A DNA stretch of 64,000 nucleotides from NCBI GenBank assembly GCA_035450685.1, contig DAOTNF010000014.1, forward strand, positions 1 through 64,000. The letters run 5' to 3'. How positions within the stretch are numbered: position 1 is the stretch's first letter; each line of letters opens with the position of its first letter. Below the pieces are notes generated by a model. It was not told the origin of the DNA, did not search any database, and worked only from the letters and a program-made list of their open reading frames with translations. This document shows positions 33,928-43,702 of this stretch, one piece after another. The stretch comes from Syntrophosphaera sp035450685. Lineage in GTDB: Bacteria > Cloacimonadota > Cloacimonadia > Cloacimonadales > Cloacimonadaceae. Made by a program: the position numbers and the translations under genes.

Positions 33928-35538
33928 ATGGCAAAATACATTTTTGTGGTGGGCGGAGTGATTTCATCCCTGGGCAAAGGAATAGCCACCGCGTCCATCG
34001 GCTTGCTTCTTAAATCCATGGGTTATAGTGTGGTGACCCAGAAATTTGACCCCTATCTCAACGTGGACCCGGGCACCATGAGCCCTTACCAGCACGGCGA
34101 GGTTTTCGTCACTGACGACGGAGCGGAAACCGATCTTGACCTGGGCCATTATGAACGCTTTGTGGATGAAGCGTTGACCCGCTACTCCAGCTGTTCTGCC
34201 GGCCAGGTTTATGAGAGCGTTCTGCACAATGAACGGAAAGGCGTTTATCTCGGTAAGACGGTTCAGGTGATCCCGCATGTGACCGATGAGATAAAAAGGC
34301 GGATCAAGCATTTCGATCAGGAGTATGATATTGTGCTCACGGAGATCGGAGGCACGGTCGGCGACATCGAGAGCCTGCCTTTCCTGGAAGCCGTGCGCCA
34401 ACTCCGCCTGGATCTGGGTGTGCGCAACACTATGTATATTATGCTTTCCTATGTGCCCTATATCCGTGCCGCGGGCGAGCTAAAGACCAAACCCTCCCAA
34501 CACAGCACCTACAAACTGCGCGAAATAGGAATCCAGCCCGAGATACTGCTCTGCAGATCGGAAATGCCCTTTGACGATGAAATATATTCCAAGATAGCCC
34601 TCTTCACCAACGTCCCCAAGAATCATGTGATCAACTCAATAGACGTTAAAAGCGTCTATCAGGTTCCGCTAACCTACCTGAATGCCGGTCTGCACAAACT
34701 GATCTGCGATCATTTCGAACTCGAATGTGGAAATCCTGACCTCAAGGATTGGCTTCGTTTTCTGGATAATACCCAGAACGCAGGCGATACCGTCACCATA
34801 GCCGTTTGCGGCAAGTATGTGAAGCACCAGGATGCCTACAAGAGCGTGGGGGAAGCATTGCTTCATGCAGCAGCCCATCACCGTAAGCGAATCGATATCA
34901 GGTGGGTTGATTCCGAACTCAGCTACACCGCAAGTGAACTGAACCGGGAATTGGACAATGTGGATGGGATTATCATTCCAGGAGGCTTTGGCGTCAGGGG
35001 CATTGAAGGAAAGATCGCAATAGCCCAATATGCCAGAATGAAGGGAATACCATTTTTGGGGATCTGCCTGGGGATGCAAGTGGCAGTGATCGAGTTTGCC
35101 AGGCATGTCTGTGGCATGAAAATGGCTAACAGCACGGAATTTGATCCCGACAATCCTTACCCGGTGATCCATCTGATTGAAAGCCAGCAATATCTTGATA
35201 TGATCGGCGGAACAATGAGGTTGGGAGCGTATCCCTGCAAGTTGCTTGCCGAAAGCCTGGCCTGCAAAGCTTATGGAACGAAAGAGATCAGCGAAAGACA
35301 CCGTCATCGCTACGAAGTAAACAACGAATACCGGAACCAATTGCAAACAGCGGGACTGAAGATCACGGGTGAATCTCCTGATGGTATGTTGGTCGAAATA
35401 GTTGAGTTGACGGGACTGGATTTTTATGTGGGAGTCCAGTTCCATCCCGAGTTCAAATCGCGTCCCAACAACGTACACCCTCTGTTCAGGGACTTCTTTT
35501 TGGCCGCCAGTAGATATAAACAAGAACAAAATGGATAA
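33928..35538 (+). CDS. pyrG: CTP synthase
   Basis: About 536 residues. It makes CTP from UTP, ATP and glutamine. The synthetase domain begins KYIFVVGGVISSLGKGI; DPYLNVDPGTMSPYQHGEVFVTDDG is the typical nucleotide-binding loop. The C-terminal class I glutaminase has the nucleophilic Cys in FLGICLGMQ and the His/Glu in GVQFHPEF. ATG 33928 has GGGAGG 4 bases upstream and is preferred over the in-frame ATG 33913. Confidence 0.97.
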   Translation: MAKYIFVVGGVISSLGKGIATASIGLLLKSMGYSVVTQKFDPYLNVDPGTMSPYQHGEVFVTDDGAETDLDLGHYERFVDEALTRYSSCSAGQVYESVLHNERKGVYLGKTVQVIPHVTDEIKRRIKHFDQEYDIVLTEIGGTVGDIESLPFLEAVRQLRLDLGVRNTMYIMLSYVPYIRAAGELKTKPSQHSTYKLREIGIQPEILLCRSEMPFDDEIYSKIALFTNVPKNHVINSIDVKSVYQVPLTYLNAGLHKLICDHFELECGNPDLKDWLRFLDNTQNAGDTVTIAVCGKYVKHQDAYKSVGEALLHAAAHHRKRIDIRWVDSELSYTASELNRELDNVDGIIIPGGFGVRGIEGKIAIAQYARMKGIPFLGICLGMQVAVIEFARHVCGMKMANSTEFDPDNPYPVIHLIESQQYLDMIGGTMRLGAYPCKLLAESLACKAYGTKEISERHRHRYEVNNEYRNQLQTAGLKITGESPDGMLVEIVELTGLDFYVGVQFHPEFKSRPNNVHPLFRDFFLAASRYKQEQNG

Positions 35539-35600
35539 AGGATACCCTATAGTTAGTTGATTTATTTCAACACAGCAAGGCCTGATGGCGTGATTACTAC

Positions 35601-35629
35601 TTGACCAAAGTGATAGTAAGTAGTTGATA
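35601..35629 (+). promoter_or_regulatory. Candidate promoter of binding-lipoprotein/SpoIIE pair
   Basis: TTGACC (35601-35606), a 17-base spacer, TTGATA (35624-35629), about 48 bases ahead of the lipoprotein start. The -35 is good, the -10 weak. Confidence 0.3.
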
Positions 35630-35676
35630 AGTTAAAAGTCATTGATTGCATGATTGTAATCGGAAGGAGGATGCAA

Positions 35677-36729
35677 TTGTTTCTTGCCTGTTCGGCAAAC
35701 TCTCTGCGCAGAGTTTTGTTGTTTATTTACTCTGCATTGCTGCTCCTTTCTCTGGCTGCCTGCCGTGATTGCGATGTTCCCGCAAAAAGTGAAACGAAGC
35801 CGGATGCAATGGTTCAGGAGGACACCACCACCGTCAAGATCCGATTTCTTCCCAAATGGCTGCATCAGGCTCAATTTGCCGGAATATATATGGCAAACGC
35901 CAAAGGCTACTATCGGGACAGGGGACTGTCTGTGGAAATCCAATACGGAGGACCCGACCATTCAGCTACCACTTCTCTTAGAGACGGCTTTACAGATATA
36001 ACTTGCCTAAGCATCTTCCACGCCATTAGATACAATGAGCAGGAAAAGCCATTGGTATATCTGGCCCAGTTGTTTCAAAAAAACCCCAACATGTTAATTG
36101 GTAAAAAAAGGGCGGGCTTAAGTTCGTTGGAAGATATCAAGGGCAAAAAGATCGGCATCTGGGGAGGGGAATATGGAGAGCATGTTCAACTGTTTTTGAA
36201 AGACCTGGACCTCGACACTGAGTTCGTCAGGGTGAATTGGTCGGTCAATCTGCTATTGAGCAACGCCATCGATCTGAGTAATGTGATGTCATACAATGAA
36301 TACCATCGGGTCCTCATGGCTGGCCTGGACCCGGATGAATTGTTTATAGTGCCCTTTAGGGACATTGGTTATGATATGGTGGATGACGGGCTTGTGACCA
36401 CCAGAGAGTTTTATGAGAACAACCCGCAGGCATGCCTGGATTTCACAGCCGCTACAATGCAGGGTTGGCTTTATGCTTTTGAACACACGGAAGAGGCTCT
36501 GGATGAAATACTCCGGATCATGCGCCAGTACCACCTTCCCGCCAATCGCAACCACCAGGCCTGGATGCTTGAGGTGATCAAAGATCTTGTTTTGGACTAT
36601 CCCGAAGGAATCGGCGTCCTCAGCCGGAATGATTACGACAAAGTCTGCGATCTGATGGAAAAGCACAAAGTGATCAGAAACCGGATTGATTATGAGAGGT
36701 TCTACCCCTTTGCCCGGAAAAAAAAGTAG
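35677..36729 (+). CDS. NMT1/THI5-like substrate-binding lipoprotein
   Basis: About 350 residues. A lipoprotein signal (RRVLLFIYSALLLLSLAAC) precedes a periplasmic binding domain of the NMT1/THI5-like type: VKIRFLPKWLHQAQFAGIYM, AKGYYRDRGLSVEI, GKKIGIWGGEYGEHV. Relatives bind pyrimidine or sulfonate ligands for ABC importers, but no ABC permease or ATPase is adjacent. Instead the gene overlaps a Cache-SpoIIE phosphatase. The likely start is TTG 35677, because AAGGAGG (35664-35670) is 6 bases upstream. ATG 35671 abuts that site and ATG 35650 precedes it. A role as a ligand-sensing accessory protein is inference. Confidence 0.8.
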   Translation: MFLACSANSLRRVLLFIYSALLLLSLAACRDCDVPAKSETKPDAMVQEDTTTVKIRFLPKWLHQAQFAGIYMANAKGYYRDRGLSVEIQYGGPDHSATTSLRDGFTDITCLSIFHAIRYNEQEKPLVYLAQLFQKNPNMLIGKKRAGLSSLEDIKGKKIGIWGGEYGEHVQLFLKDLDLDTEFVRVNWSVNLLLSNAIDLSNVMSYNEYHRVLMAGLDPDELFIVPFRDIGYDMVDDGLVTTREFYENNPQACLDFTAATMQGWLYAFEHTEEALDEILRIMRQYHLPANRNHQAWMLEVIKDLVLDYPEGIGVLSRNDYDKVCDLMEKHKVIRNRIDYERFYPFARKKK

Positions 36730-38626
36730 AAGCCTCGCTTCTCAACTGATCACCGTCACCTTTGCCGTTTTGGTATTGGTGTTTGCAGTATCCCTGCTGA
36801 TAACCCGTTACTTTGTGGGCCAGGTTAAGCTGGAACATGCCCAGAAAGATCTCGGTTTCTTAGCTCACAATAAAACCCACCAGATCGAAGTTGACATGAA
36901 GAAAATCGAAATCCAGGGTAAAATGCTGAAAGAGCTGCTTTCACTTGGTACCCTGGATGAGAGGGAGTTACTCTCATTTATTGACAAACAGTTTTTTGAA
37001 AACAACCAGCTTCGTTCTGTCTGTATCGCCCAGGATCCAGTTGTGGGAACACCGCCCGTTCTTTATCAGTTTTTGGCAGGTAAAACCATCAGCAAAAAGA
37101 TGGATGGCGCTGACTACCAGTTTATGGATTGGTACCAGATTCCAGATCTTACCAATTGGGAATATTGGAGCGAACCGTGGTATGACACCTATGCCACGGG
37201 CAGAATTCTGGTATCTTATTCTCTACCTATACAGTTGGCTGGCAATCGGGGCATCCTGAGACTGGATATGCCTCTGGAAAGCCTTCAAAGGATGGCTCAA
37301 CAGGTAAAGATATATAAAACTGGTTACGCCATACTGCTTACCAATAATGGCACCATCGTGACCCACCCTGCCGACTCCCTCTTGATGAACTATACTTTTT
37401 TTGATCTGGCTGAAGAATTGGGCGACCCTACCTTAAGAGACCTGGGCAGGAAAATGTGCTCTGGCAGGACAGGGTTTCTCCGGGTTCCCAAACAGAATAA
37501 GCAGCCAGCAAGCTGGTATTACTATCTGCCCCTGCAAACAAACCAATGGACCCTGGCTATAACCGTGCCAGAAAAAGAATTGCTGGCAGACTTGAATAAG
37601 CTTCTGTTAGTGCTTTTCGTTGCCGCGCTTGGCGCATATTTCGTTTTCTCTGGAGTGGTCTATATCTCATCGCTGCGCTTGAACTACACTCTGAAACCAG
37701 TTATTGAATCATTTACCAGAATTGGCTCGGGTGATTTCCAAACTCCCATTCCTGAACTGCCCCATATAAGGGAAGCAGAAATCTTGGGCGAAGCAGTCTC
37801 CGCAATGCAGAATGCTTTGCAAAAGTATGTGGAAAACATCCGTTTGGTAACTGACGAGAAAAATAAGATAATGGACGAGGTGATCTTTGCTTCTGCCATA
37901 CAACGCAATCTGGTGCCCAAAAACATAGGTCAACCCCTGAGCGGAGGTCGCATCTCATCTTTTGGGATCCTGGAGCCTGCCGGGGAGATAGGTGGCGATC
38001 TGTATGACTATTTCCTGCTCGATCCAGACACCTATTGCTTCGCTATCGCGGATGTGGTGGGAAAAGGCATCGGGGCAGCAATGACCATGACCATGGTTAC
38101 CACTCTGCTCCGCTCCATCGCACCAGGCCAGAACAAACCTGAGCTAATCCTGAAAAGAGTGAACGGCTTCCTGATCGAAAACAACCTCGAATCCAATTTC
38201 GTTACCATCATTCTTGGCATCATCGATCTGACCACTGGCAGGATGACCTTTGCCAACTCCGGGCATGTCCCGCTTTATATCGTAAATCCAGCCAGGAAGC
38301 TGCGCAAATACTCCGAGACCCACTCCACTGCCCTTGGTATCCTGAAAAACCTGAAAATCGGCTCTGAGACGGTATCCTTGGAACCTGGGGATACCATTGT
38401 CGTGGTGACCGATGGCGTCACTGAGGCCATGAGTTCAAATGAAGCCTTTTTCGGATACGGACGCCTGGAAGCAGTTTTGGAAAACCTGCCCCAGACTCAT
38501 CCCGAGATCACCGCCAACGCTATTTTAACCGAGGTGCACGCTTTCTCCAATCAAGCCACGCACAAAGACGATATCTCGATCCTGGCGATTGAATATCTGG
38601 GAAACGGAAGGCTTAGTAATCCATAG
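36692..38626 (+). CDS. Membrane sensor with Cache, HAMP and SpoIIE phosphatase domains
   Basis: About 644 residues. The first membrane helix is at about 15-38. An extracytoplasmic Cache-like sensor (about 40-300, with WYQIPDLTNWEYWSEPWYD and YAILLTNNGTIVTHP) follows, then a second helix (about 305-330), a HAMP-like linker (LKPVIESFTRIGSGDFQTPI) and a C-terminal SpoIIE/PP2C phosphatase: EIGGDLYDYFLLDPD, FAIADVVGKGIGAAM, FANSGHVPLY, VVTDGVTEAMS, DDISILAIEYL with metal-binding Asp residues. Such RsbU-type phosphatases usually act on anti-sigma-factor antagonists; none is encoded here. It overlaps the binding lipoprotein by 38 bases, implying translational coupling. The ribosome site is weak. Confidence 0.88.
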   Translation: MRGSTPLPGKKSRSLASQLITVTFAVLVLVFAVSLLITRYFVGQVKLEHAQKDLGFLAHNKTHQIEVDMKKIEIQGKMLKELLSLGTLDERELLSFIDKQFFENNQLRSVCIAQDPVVGTPPVLYQFLAGKTISKKMDGADYQFMDWYQIPDLTNWEYWSEPWYDTYATGRILVSYSLPIQLAGNRGILRLDMPLESLQRMAQQVKIYKTGYAILLTNNGTIVTHPADSLLMNYTFFDLAEELGDPTLRDLGRKMCSGRTGFLRVPKQNKQPASWYYYLPLQTNQWTLAITVPEKELLADLNKLLLVLFVAALGAYFVFSGVVYISSLRLNYTLKPVIESFTRIGSGDFQTPIPELPHIREAEILGEAVSAMQNALQKYVENIRLVTDEKNKIMDEVIFASAIQRNLVPKNIGQPLSGGRISSFGILEPAGEIGGDLYDYFLLDPDTYCFAIADVVGKGIGAAMTMTMVTTLLRSIAPGQNKPELILKRVNGFLIENNLESNFVTIILGIIDLTTGRMTFANSGHVPLYIVNPARKLRKYSETHSTALGILKNLKIGSETVSLEPGDTIVVVTDGVTEAMSSNEAFFGYGRLEAVLENLPQTHPEITANAILTEVHAFSNQATHKDDISILAIEYLGNGRLSNP

Positions 38627-38730
38627 TGTTAGGCAACCTGTCCACATAGGGAAAAGCAAGCTTTTTGGCATGTGTTTGTCACCAGTCCCACGTGTTTCCC
38701 CCTAATCTTCATTCCAGCCCTCAAGAGCCC

Positions 38731-38814
38731 CTCATATGCTCATCGCTCACTGATCGCTCATTGAACGCTGAGCAACCGCTGGACCGGGATTCGCCCGGAC
38801 ATCAATGGGTGGTT
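38731..38814 (-). repeat. Dispersed repeat R2, copy B
   Basis: The inverse-orientation copy of the R2 repeat (see 29178-29256 and 58510-58595). Read on the minus strand it runs from the ACCCATTGATGTCCGG part through CCAGCGGTTGCTCAGCGTTC to ATGAGCGATCAGTGAGCGATG. It fills most of the 308-base gap between the convergent SpoIIE and plsC genes; I see nothing else there. Confidence 0.75.
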
Positions 38815-38934
38815 GATAGATCATCAAGCCATGAGGGCGGGATTGGGGAGACAAACGGCTTTGCCACCCGACCTCTGCGCCTGACATATTGTCGCGCTCG
38901 ATTGGATGATTGCCAAACTACTGTTGGCAAATCC

Positions 38935-39666
38935 CTACATGCTTTTCAGGTTGCTCTCAATCAAACTGTGAAGATGCTCAGACAAGCGCTTCCGGTCTGA
39001 ATAGATCGGGTCACTAACTCCAATAGCCGGGAGGATTCTGATTTTTACAGGCGCGGAACGGATTTGCCTGTCCGCTTCATAGATTCTCCACGTTCCCTTG
39101 ATCACAAAGGGCACTATCGCTGCCTCCGCCATCAGGGGAAGCTTAAAGCTTCCCTGGTGAAACTCCCCCATCTCATCTTTTTGCGACCTTGTGCCCTCGG
39201 GAAAGATGATCAGGGGATGGCCGCTACGGATGATTTTTGCGCTTGCTTCAAAGGATCGGATGGCGGCGCGTGAGTTCTTTCTGTCGATGAATACGCAGTT
39301 GAACTCCCGCATCCATAGAGATAGAATAGGGACCCTGAACAGTTCCTTTTTTGCAATGAATGCAACCGGGCGCCCAAGATACCCCAACAGAGCCGGTATA
39401 TCGAACAAGCCTTGATGGTTGCCCATAAAACAGAGCCGGCCATTATCCGGTATTAAATACAAACCTTCGATATAAACACGGGATCCTGTGCTACGTATGG
39501 TAAACCTGCCCCACCAACTTACGCAGATATAGATTAGGCGCGCATAGAACTTTTTGGAAACCAACAGTTTCAGCAACAGCATCGGCAGATAAGCAATCAG
39601 GGAGACCAGGAAAAACAAAAGGTAAAACGTTATCCACAACATCGACAGCAACTTTCCCATCTTCAT
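38935..39666 (-). CDS. plsC: 1-acyl-sn-glycerol-3-phosphate acyltransferase
   Basis: About 243 residues with an N-terminal hydrophobic segment. The acyltransferase blocks are in order: FMGNHQGLFDIPAL (HX4D catalytic motif), NCVFIDRKNSRAAIRSF, IIFPEGTRSQKDEMG and AIVPFVIKGTW. It adds the second acyl chain in phosphatidic acid synthesis at the inner membrane. ATG 39666 has AGGTGG just upstream; the frame also allows GTG 39675. It directly follows the deacetylase gene. Confidence 0.9.
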   Translation of the reverse strand: MKMGKLLSMLWITFYLLFFLVSLIAYLPMLLLKLLVSKKFYARLIYICVSWWGRFTIRSTGSRVYIEGLYLIPDNGRLCFMGNHQGLFDIPALLGYLGRPVAFIAKKELFRVPILSLWMREFNCVFIDRKNSRAAIRSFEASAKIIRSGHPLIIFPEGTRSQKDEMGEFHQGSFKLPLMAEAAIVPFVIKGTWRIYEADRQIRSAPVKIRILPAIGVSDPIYSDRKRLSEHLHSLIESNLKSM

Positions 39667-39675
39667 TCCAGCCAC

Positions 39676-41121
39676 CTAATAACTATCCGTAACCTGTTCC
39701 TCGTAGATATCCTGCAAGGATGTGATCCAGCCATTCTTTTTTTCCGCGTAGCGCAGTGTCTTCCAATACACTTTGCCCCACAGGGGATAATCGATGGGGT
39801 CAAAGGTAGTGTTGTGCCAGAGCAGTGATAAATGCGACTGGTATCTGGCAGCCACGTTGATCAAACGCCTGAGAGCCAGGCCCGCCGATCTGGGGCTGAG
39901 ATTCATGGCTTTGCCGGAAAGCAGGGTGGTATCCATCACGATCAGGGGTATCTCCAAAACCCGGAAGGGCCTGTTTTGGGCTATATTGAAAGGATAAAAG
40001 GGAAAGGAAATGCCTGCTCTGAAGCCAATGTTTTCCCAATACCCCAAAGTAGAATCGTAGAGGATACCGGCATCTTCCAGGATCGCAAAGCTTTTCTGAT
40101 AATCAAAATGCAGATAATGCGACCGATACCCGCTGATACGAAAGCCGAGGCTGGCCAGGCGATCGATTTCTTGTTTCAAGATTTGCGCGTCGAAAGCCGA
40201 TTCCGGGCTGCCATGCAAGCCCACGTCCTGATCGGCCAGGAGCGACTGCAATTGCTCCCTGCTGGAGGCGTCTGCAATATAGTTCTGCCGGGCATCCTCA
40301 TAGTCATCTTTTCCAAAGATGAACCAGGTGGACCTCACCCCTCTTTTATGTTCCTGGTGCAATATATTCCTGATCAAATGTTGGGGATTGTGAATGAGAT
40401 TTTTATGCAGGGCGTGCCCGATCATCTTGTATGCTGCGTTGAGCGGTCTTTTGTGAAAAGTGCGCAGATTGTATTTGAAGGTTTCCGCTTTTTGACCGGC
40501 AGCCCAATAATCCCAGTAATCTATATCGTGGGATATCGAGATGGAAAAGCGTTTTGTCTGGTTCCAGTTTATCTCCCTGATAAACTGAGGAAGTTGGATG
40601 CCCATGGCAAACAGCAGCATCTGGCAATAGACATCCACCACCGGAACATCGGTAAAATCCCATCTGTATTGCAGGGATTGGCGAAAATCCACCCTCCCCC
40701 TGCGCTCCCCGCGTTGCCCCAGTATGTATTCATGCCAGCAGGTCAGAAAGTAGAAAGCGCTGGCCACAATATCCTTGCGGATCATCACAGATTCCGGTTT
40801 GAAGGAGAAGATAGAGCCGCTTAGCGAAAACAGAAAAGGGATGTATTCCTTTTGATACAAACAGAAGTTAACCCTTTCCAGGGGATAAAGTTCGCGTTTT
40901 TCAAAGAACTCCGAACTATAGCCATCGTAGTGTATCTTGATGGGGCATTCTATGGCAGAATAGGGCCCGTAATAGAGGTGCACGCCTTCATGTCCGCTTC
41001 CATAGACGAATTTGGGATTCAGACGCAGAATATAGCAAAAAGTCCGCAGCACAAACTCCGCCTTGGGAATGTAGTGCTGCGGCAGATTCAATAGGATTAT
41101 GATGTTCGGATATCGTTCCAT
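39676..41121 (-). CDS. Polysaccharide deacetylase-family protein
   Basis: A 481-residue protein. The C-terminal half is a polysaccharide deacetylase/NodB-like barrel: FSISISHDIDYWD (Asp-Asp-like metal motif), DVGLHGSPESAFD (His), GYRSHYLHFD, and near the end HLSLLWHNTTFD. The N-terminal about 200 residues form a separate domain found with this deacetylase subtype (with RGRVDFRQSLQYRWDFTDVPVVD). There is no signal peptide, so it may act in the cytoplasm or on lipid-linked intermediates. It sits between lon and plsC with gaps of 9 bases each side. Substrate unknown. Confidence 0.78.
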   Translation of the reverse strand: MERYPNIIILLNLPQHYIPKAEFVLRTFCYILRLNPKFVYGSGHEGVHLYYGPYSAIECPIKIHYDGYSSEFFEKRELYPLERVNFCLYQKEYIPFLFSLSGSIFSFKPESVMIRKDIVASAFYFLTCWHEYILGQRGERRGRVDFRQSLQYRWDFTDVPVVDVYCQMLLFAMGIQLPQFIREINWNQTKRFSISISHDIDYWDYWAAGQKAETFKYNLRTFHKRPLNAAYKMIGHALHKNLIHNPQHLIRNILHQEHKRGVRSTWFIFGKDDYEDARQNYIADASSREQLQSLLADQDVGLHGSPESAFDAQILKQEIDRLASLGFRISGYRSHYLHFDYQKSFAILEDAGILYDSTLGYWENIGFRAGISFPFYPFNIAQNRPFRVLEIPLIVMDTTLLSGKAMNLSPRSAGLALRRLINVAARYQSHLSLLWHNTTFDPIDYPLWGKVYWKTLRYAEKKNGWITSLQDIYEEQVTDSY

Positions 41122-41130
41122 CTTACGGAG

Positions 41131-43506
41131 TTAGGCCTTGTCACCCGAGGGGCTGGCGGTTTTCCCTGTTTTCTTTTTTGGTTCGGTTTCCGGTAAAAAT
41201 ACCAGGGAAAAAACATCCTTGATCTTATCCACAAACATGATGTTCATATCTTCCAATATGTCCGCTGATATCTCGCTGAGGGTTTCTTCATTCTCGCGGG
41301 GTATGATCAGGTTTCGTATTCCCGCTCTTTTGGCGGCAAGTATTTTCTCTTTGAGTCCCCCGATACCCAGGACCTTTCCCGTGAGGGTCACTTCTCCGGT
41401 CATGGCGATGTCGTGTCTCACTTTGCGCTGTGTAAAGAGGGAGGCAAGAACCACCGTGAGCGTGATGCCTGCGGATGGCCCATCCTTGGGTACCGCTCCC
41501 GCGGGAAAATGAACATGGATATCATACTTTTCCAGGTCTTTCGGATTGATGTTGTAACGGCCTGAGTTTGCCTTCAGATAGCTGAGAGCTATTCTTGCCG
41601 ACTCTTTCATTACTTCACCCAACAAGCCCGTTAGCTGGATCGCTCCTTTCCCGGGCATCCGCGTGGCTTCGCAAAACAGCAGTTCACCACCGTACATGGT
41701 CCAGGCCAAACCTGTGGCAACACCAATCTCTGGCTTGCGGTTTGCCAGTTCCAGAGTGTATTTCCGCGGGCCCAGATACTCTTTTATATCCCTGGCGCCC
41801 AGCGCGATCTCTTCCGTCTCGCCGCTGGCCACTTTTTTCGCTATCTTGCGGAAGATCGAACCGATCCTCCTTTGCAGATTCCGCACTCCCGCTTCCCGCA
41901 CATAATAGCGGATCAACTCTTCCAGGGCTGATTTTTTGATCGTGATCTTCTGATCCTTGAGGCCATTCGCTTCTTTCTCGCGGGGAACGAGATAGCGCTT
42001 GGCGATCTGAATCTTATCGTGCTCCAAATAGCTTGTGAACTCAATGATCTCCATCCTGTCGCGCAAGGCCCGGGGTATGGTATCCAGCGAATTGGCCGTC
42101 GTAATAAACATCACTTCGGACAGGTCGAACGGCAGGTTTATATAGTTGTCGATAAAGCTGTTGTTCTGCTCGGGATCCAACACCTCCAAAAGGGCTGAAG
42201 CCGGATCCCCGCGGAAATCACGTCCCAGTTTATCTATTTCATCCAGCATAAAGACGGGGTTCGCCGTTCCCTGCCGCTTGATTTCCATGATAATCTTTCC
42301 CGGCATCGCGCCGATGTAGGTGCGGCGATGCCCGCGAATCTCGGCTTCGTCGTGAATTCCGCCCAGCGACAGGCGTATAAACTTGCGGTTGAGCGCTCTG
42401 GCCACCGATTTGCCAATCGATGTTTTGCCGGTTCCCGGAGGGCCTACAAAGCACAGAATCGGTCCTTTGATCCGACCCTTTAGCTTCTTTACGGCAATGA
42501 ACTCCAGAATTCGTTCCTTGGGCTTTTCCAGCCCATAATGGTCCTGGGTCAGAATTCTCTCGATTCTTGGAAGCTCCAGCCTGTCCTTGCTGTGTTTGTT
42601 CCAGGGCAGGTTCACAATCCAATCCAGATAGTTGCGAATCACGGCGTACTCGCTGGCAGCGGGCTGCATGGATGAAAGCCGCTCAAGCTCCTCCAGTGCC
42701 ACTTCCTCGACATAGTCGGGAAGTTTGTTCTTGGTGATCAGTTCTTTCCATTTGAGGATTTCTTTGCTGACCTCGTCGCTTTCGCCAAGTTCTTTACGGA
42801 TGGCGTCCATCTGCTCCCGCAGATAGTAGCGGCGCTGGTCTTCAGTCATTTCCAACTGGATATTGCTGCGGATATGGTTTTCCACCCGCATCTGTTTAAT
42901 CATTTCTGCCAGGCAGTTGTTCAGATGCTTGAAGCGCCTTTTTAGATCTATGGCTTCCAGAATAATCTGCCGGTCTTCGGTTTGCAATTCAAGGTTGCCG
43001 GCTATGATATCTGCTACTCTGCCAGCTTGTTTAATACTGTTCAGGCCAGCGATCATCTCTGCGTTGAGTACAGTGCTTTCCTGAGCGATCTTTTCCATCA
43101 GTTCCACTGCAATGGTGCGATAAGCATGTATCTCTGTGTCCTCCACGCTGGATTCCACAATACTTTCCACATCGACCATGATAAAGGGCTCGCGTTGAAC
43201 CACTTTTTGCATGCGTATCCTGGAGGTTCCCTGCAAAAGCAGGCTGATCGAACCATCCTGGTTGCGCAGCATCCTCAATATGGTCACCGAGGTGCCGATC
43301 TCATAAAGGCCGATATCGTTGGGCTCAGTCTTATCTTTTTCCAGGAAAAAGGCCATTGTCTTATCCTGGGATAGCGCATGATCGATCACCAGCTTGGATT
43401 CGTCGTCCGAAACCACCAATGGCATCAACAAATAGGGAAACATCACCACATTGTTGATGTGCAATACTGGCAGTGTCCTCGGAATCCTGTTGTTATGATC
43501 TTCCAT
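41131..43506 (-). CDS. lon: ATP-dependent protease Lon
   Basis: About 791 residues, normal for LonA. The N-terminal LAN domain (LPVLHINNVVMFPYLLMPLVV), AAA module with Walker A GPPGTGKTSIGKS, Walker B VFMLDEIDKLG and a C-terminal protease domain with the Ser-Lys dyad: Ser678 in PKDGPSAG and Lys719 in GGLKEK. It degrades misfolded and regulatory proteins in the cytoplasm. ATG 43506 has AGGAG upstream and is preferred over the in-frame ATG 43530. The R1 palindrome (43607-43645) lies in the upstream intergenic region. Confidence 0.97.
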   Translation of the reverse strand: MEDHNNRIPRTLPVLHINNVVMFPYLLMPLVVSDDESKLVIDHALSQDKTMAFFLEKDKTEPNDIGLYEIGTSVTILRMLRNQDGSISLLLQGTSRIRMQKVVQREPFIMVDVESIVESSVEDTEIHAYRTIAVELMEKIAQESTVLNAEMIAGLNSIKQAGRVADIIAGNLELQTEDRQIILEAIDLKRRFKHLNNCLAEMIKQMRVENHIRSNIQLEMTEDQRRYYLREQMDAIRKELGESDEVSKEILKWKELITKNKLPDYVEEVALEELERLSSMQPAASEYAVIRNYLDWIVNLPWNKHSKDRLELPRIERILTQDHYGLEKPKERILEFIAVKKLKGRIKGPILCFVGPPGTGKTSIGKSVARALNRKFIRLSLGGIHDEAEIRGHRRTYIGAMPGKIIMEIKRQGTANPVFMLDEIDKLGRDFRGDPASALLEVLDPEQNNSFIDNYINLPFDLSEVMFITTANSLDTIPRALRDRMEIIEFTSYLEHDKIQIAKRYLVPREKEANGLKDQKITIKKSALEELIRYYVREAGVRNLQRRIGSIFRKIAKKVASGETEEIALGARDIKEYLGPRKYTLELANRKPEIGVATGLAWTMYGGELLFCEATRMPGKGAIQLTGLLGEVMKESARIALSYLKANSGRYNINPKDLEKYDIHVHFPAGAVPKDGPSAGITLTVVLASLFTQRKVRHDIAMTGEVTLTGKVLGIGGLKEKILAAKRAGIRNLIIPRENEETLSEISADILEDMNIMFVDKIKDVFSLVFLPETEPKKKTGKTASPSGDKA

Positions 43507-43606
43507 CTGCTCTCTCCTGATATTAGTCATCTTGTATATATATTAAGCGGATTAGATAAAAAACCACATGGCTCTCATTTCCTACATAAAAACTCGTGCC
43601 GATCAT

Positions 43607-43645
43607 CCTTAGGTCATCCTTATAAATTATAAGGTTGACCTAAGG
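43607..43645 (-). repeat. Repeat R1, copy C: palindromic core upstream of lon
   Basis: A 39-base near-perfect palindrome (19-bp arms, one mismatch, one central base) identical in plan to the cores of R1 copies A and B but in opposite orientation. The flanking GGAAGACCCC is also shared. The rest of the 240-base R1 unit is not recognisable here, so the palindrome may be the functional part. Confidence 0.85.
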
Positions 43646-43702
43646 AAGACCCCGTCTTCATATCACGTTGCTTATCAGGCCGTCACAGTTTGAAAACCTG
43701 TC

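Noticed and set aside
40403..40663. Various open frames antisense or shifted within large genes
   Set aside because: They shadow well-supported genes in high-GC codon usage and show no independent start signals.
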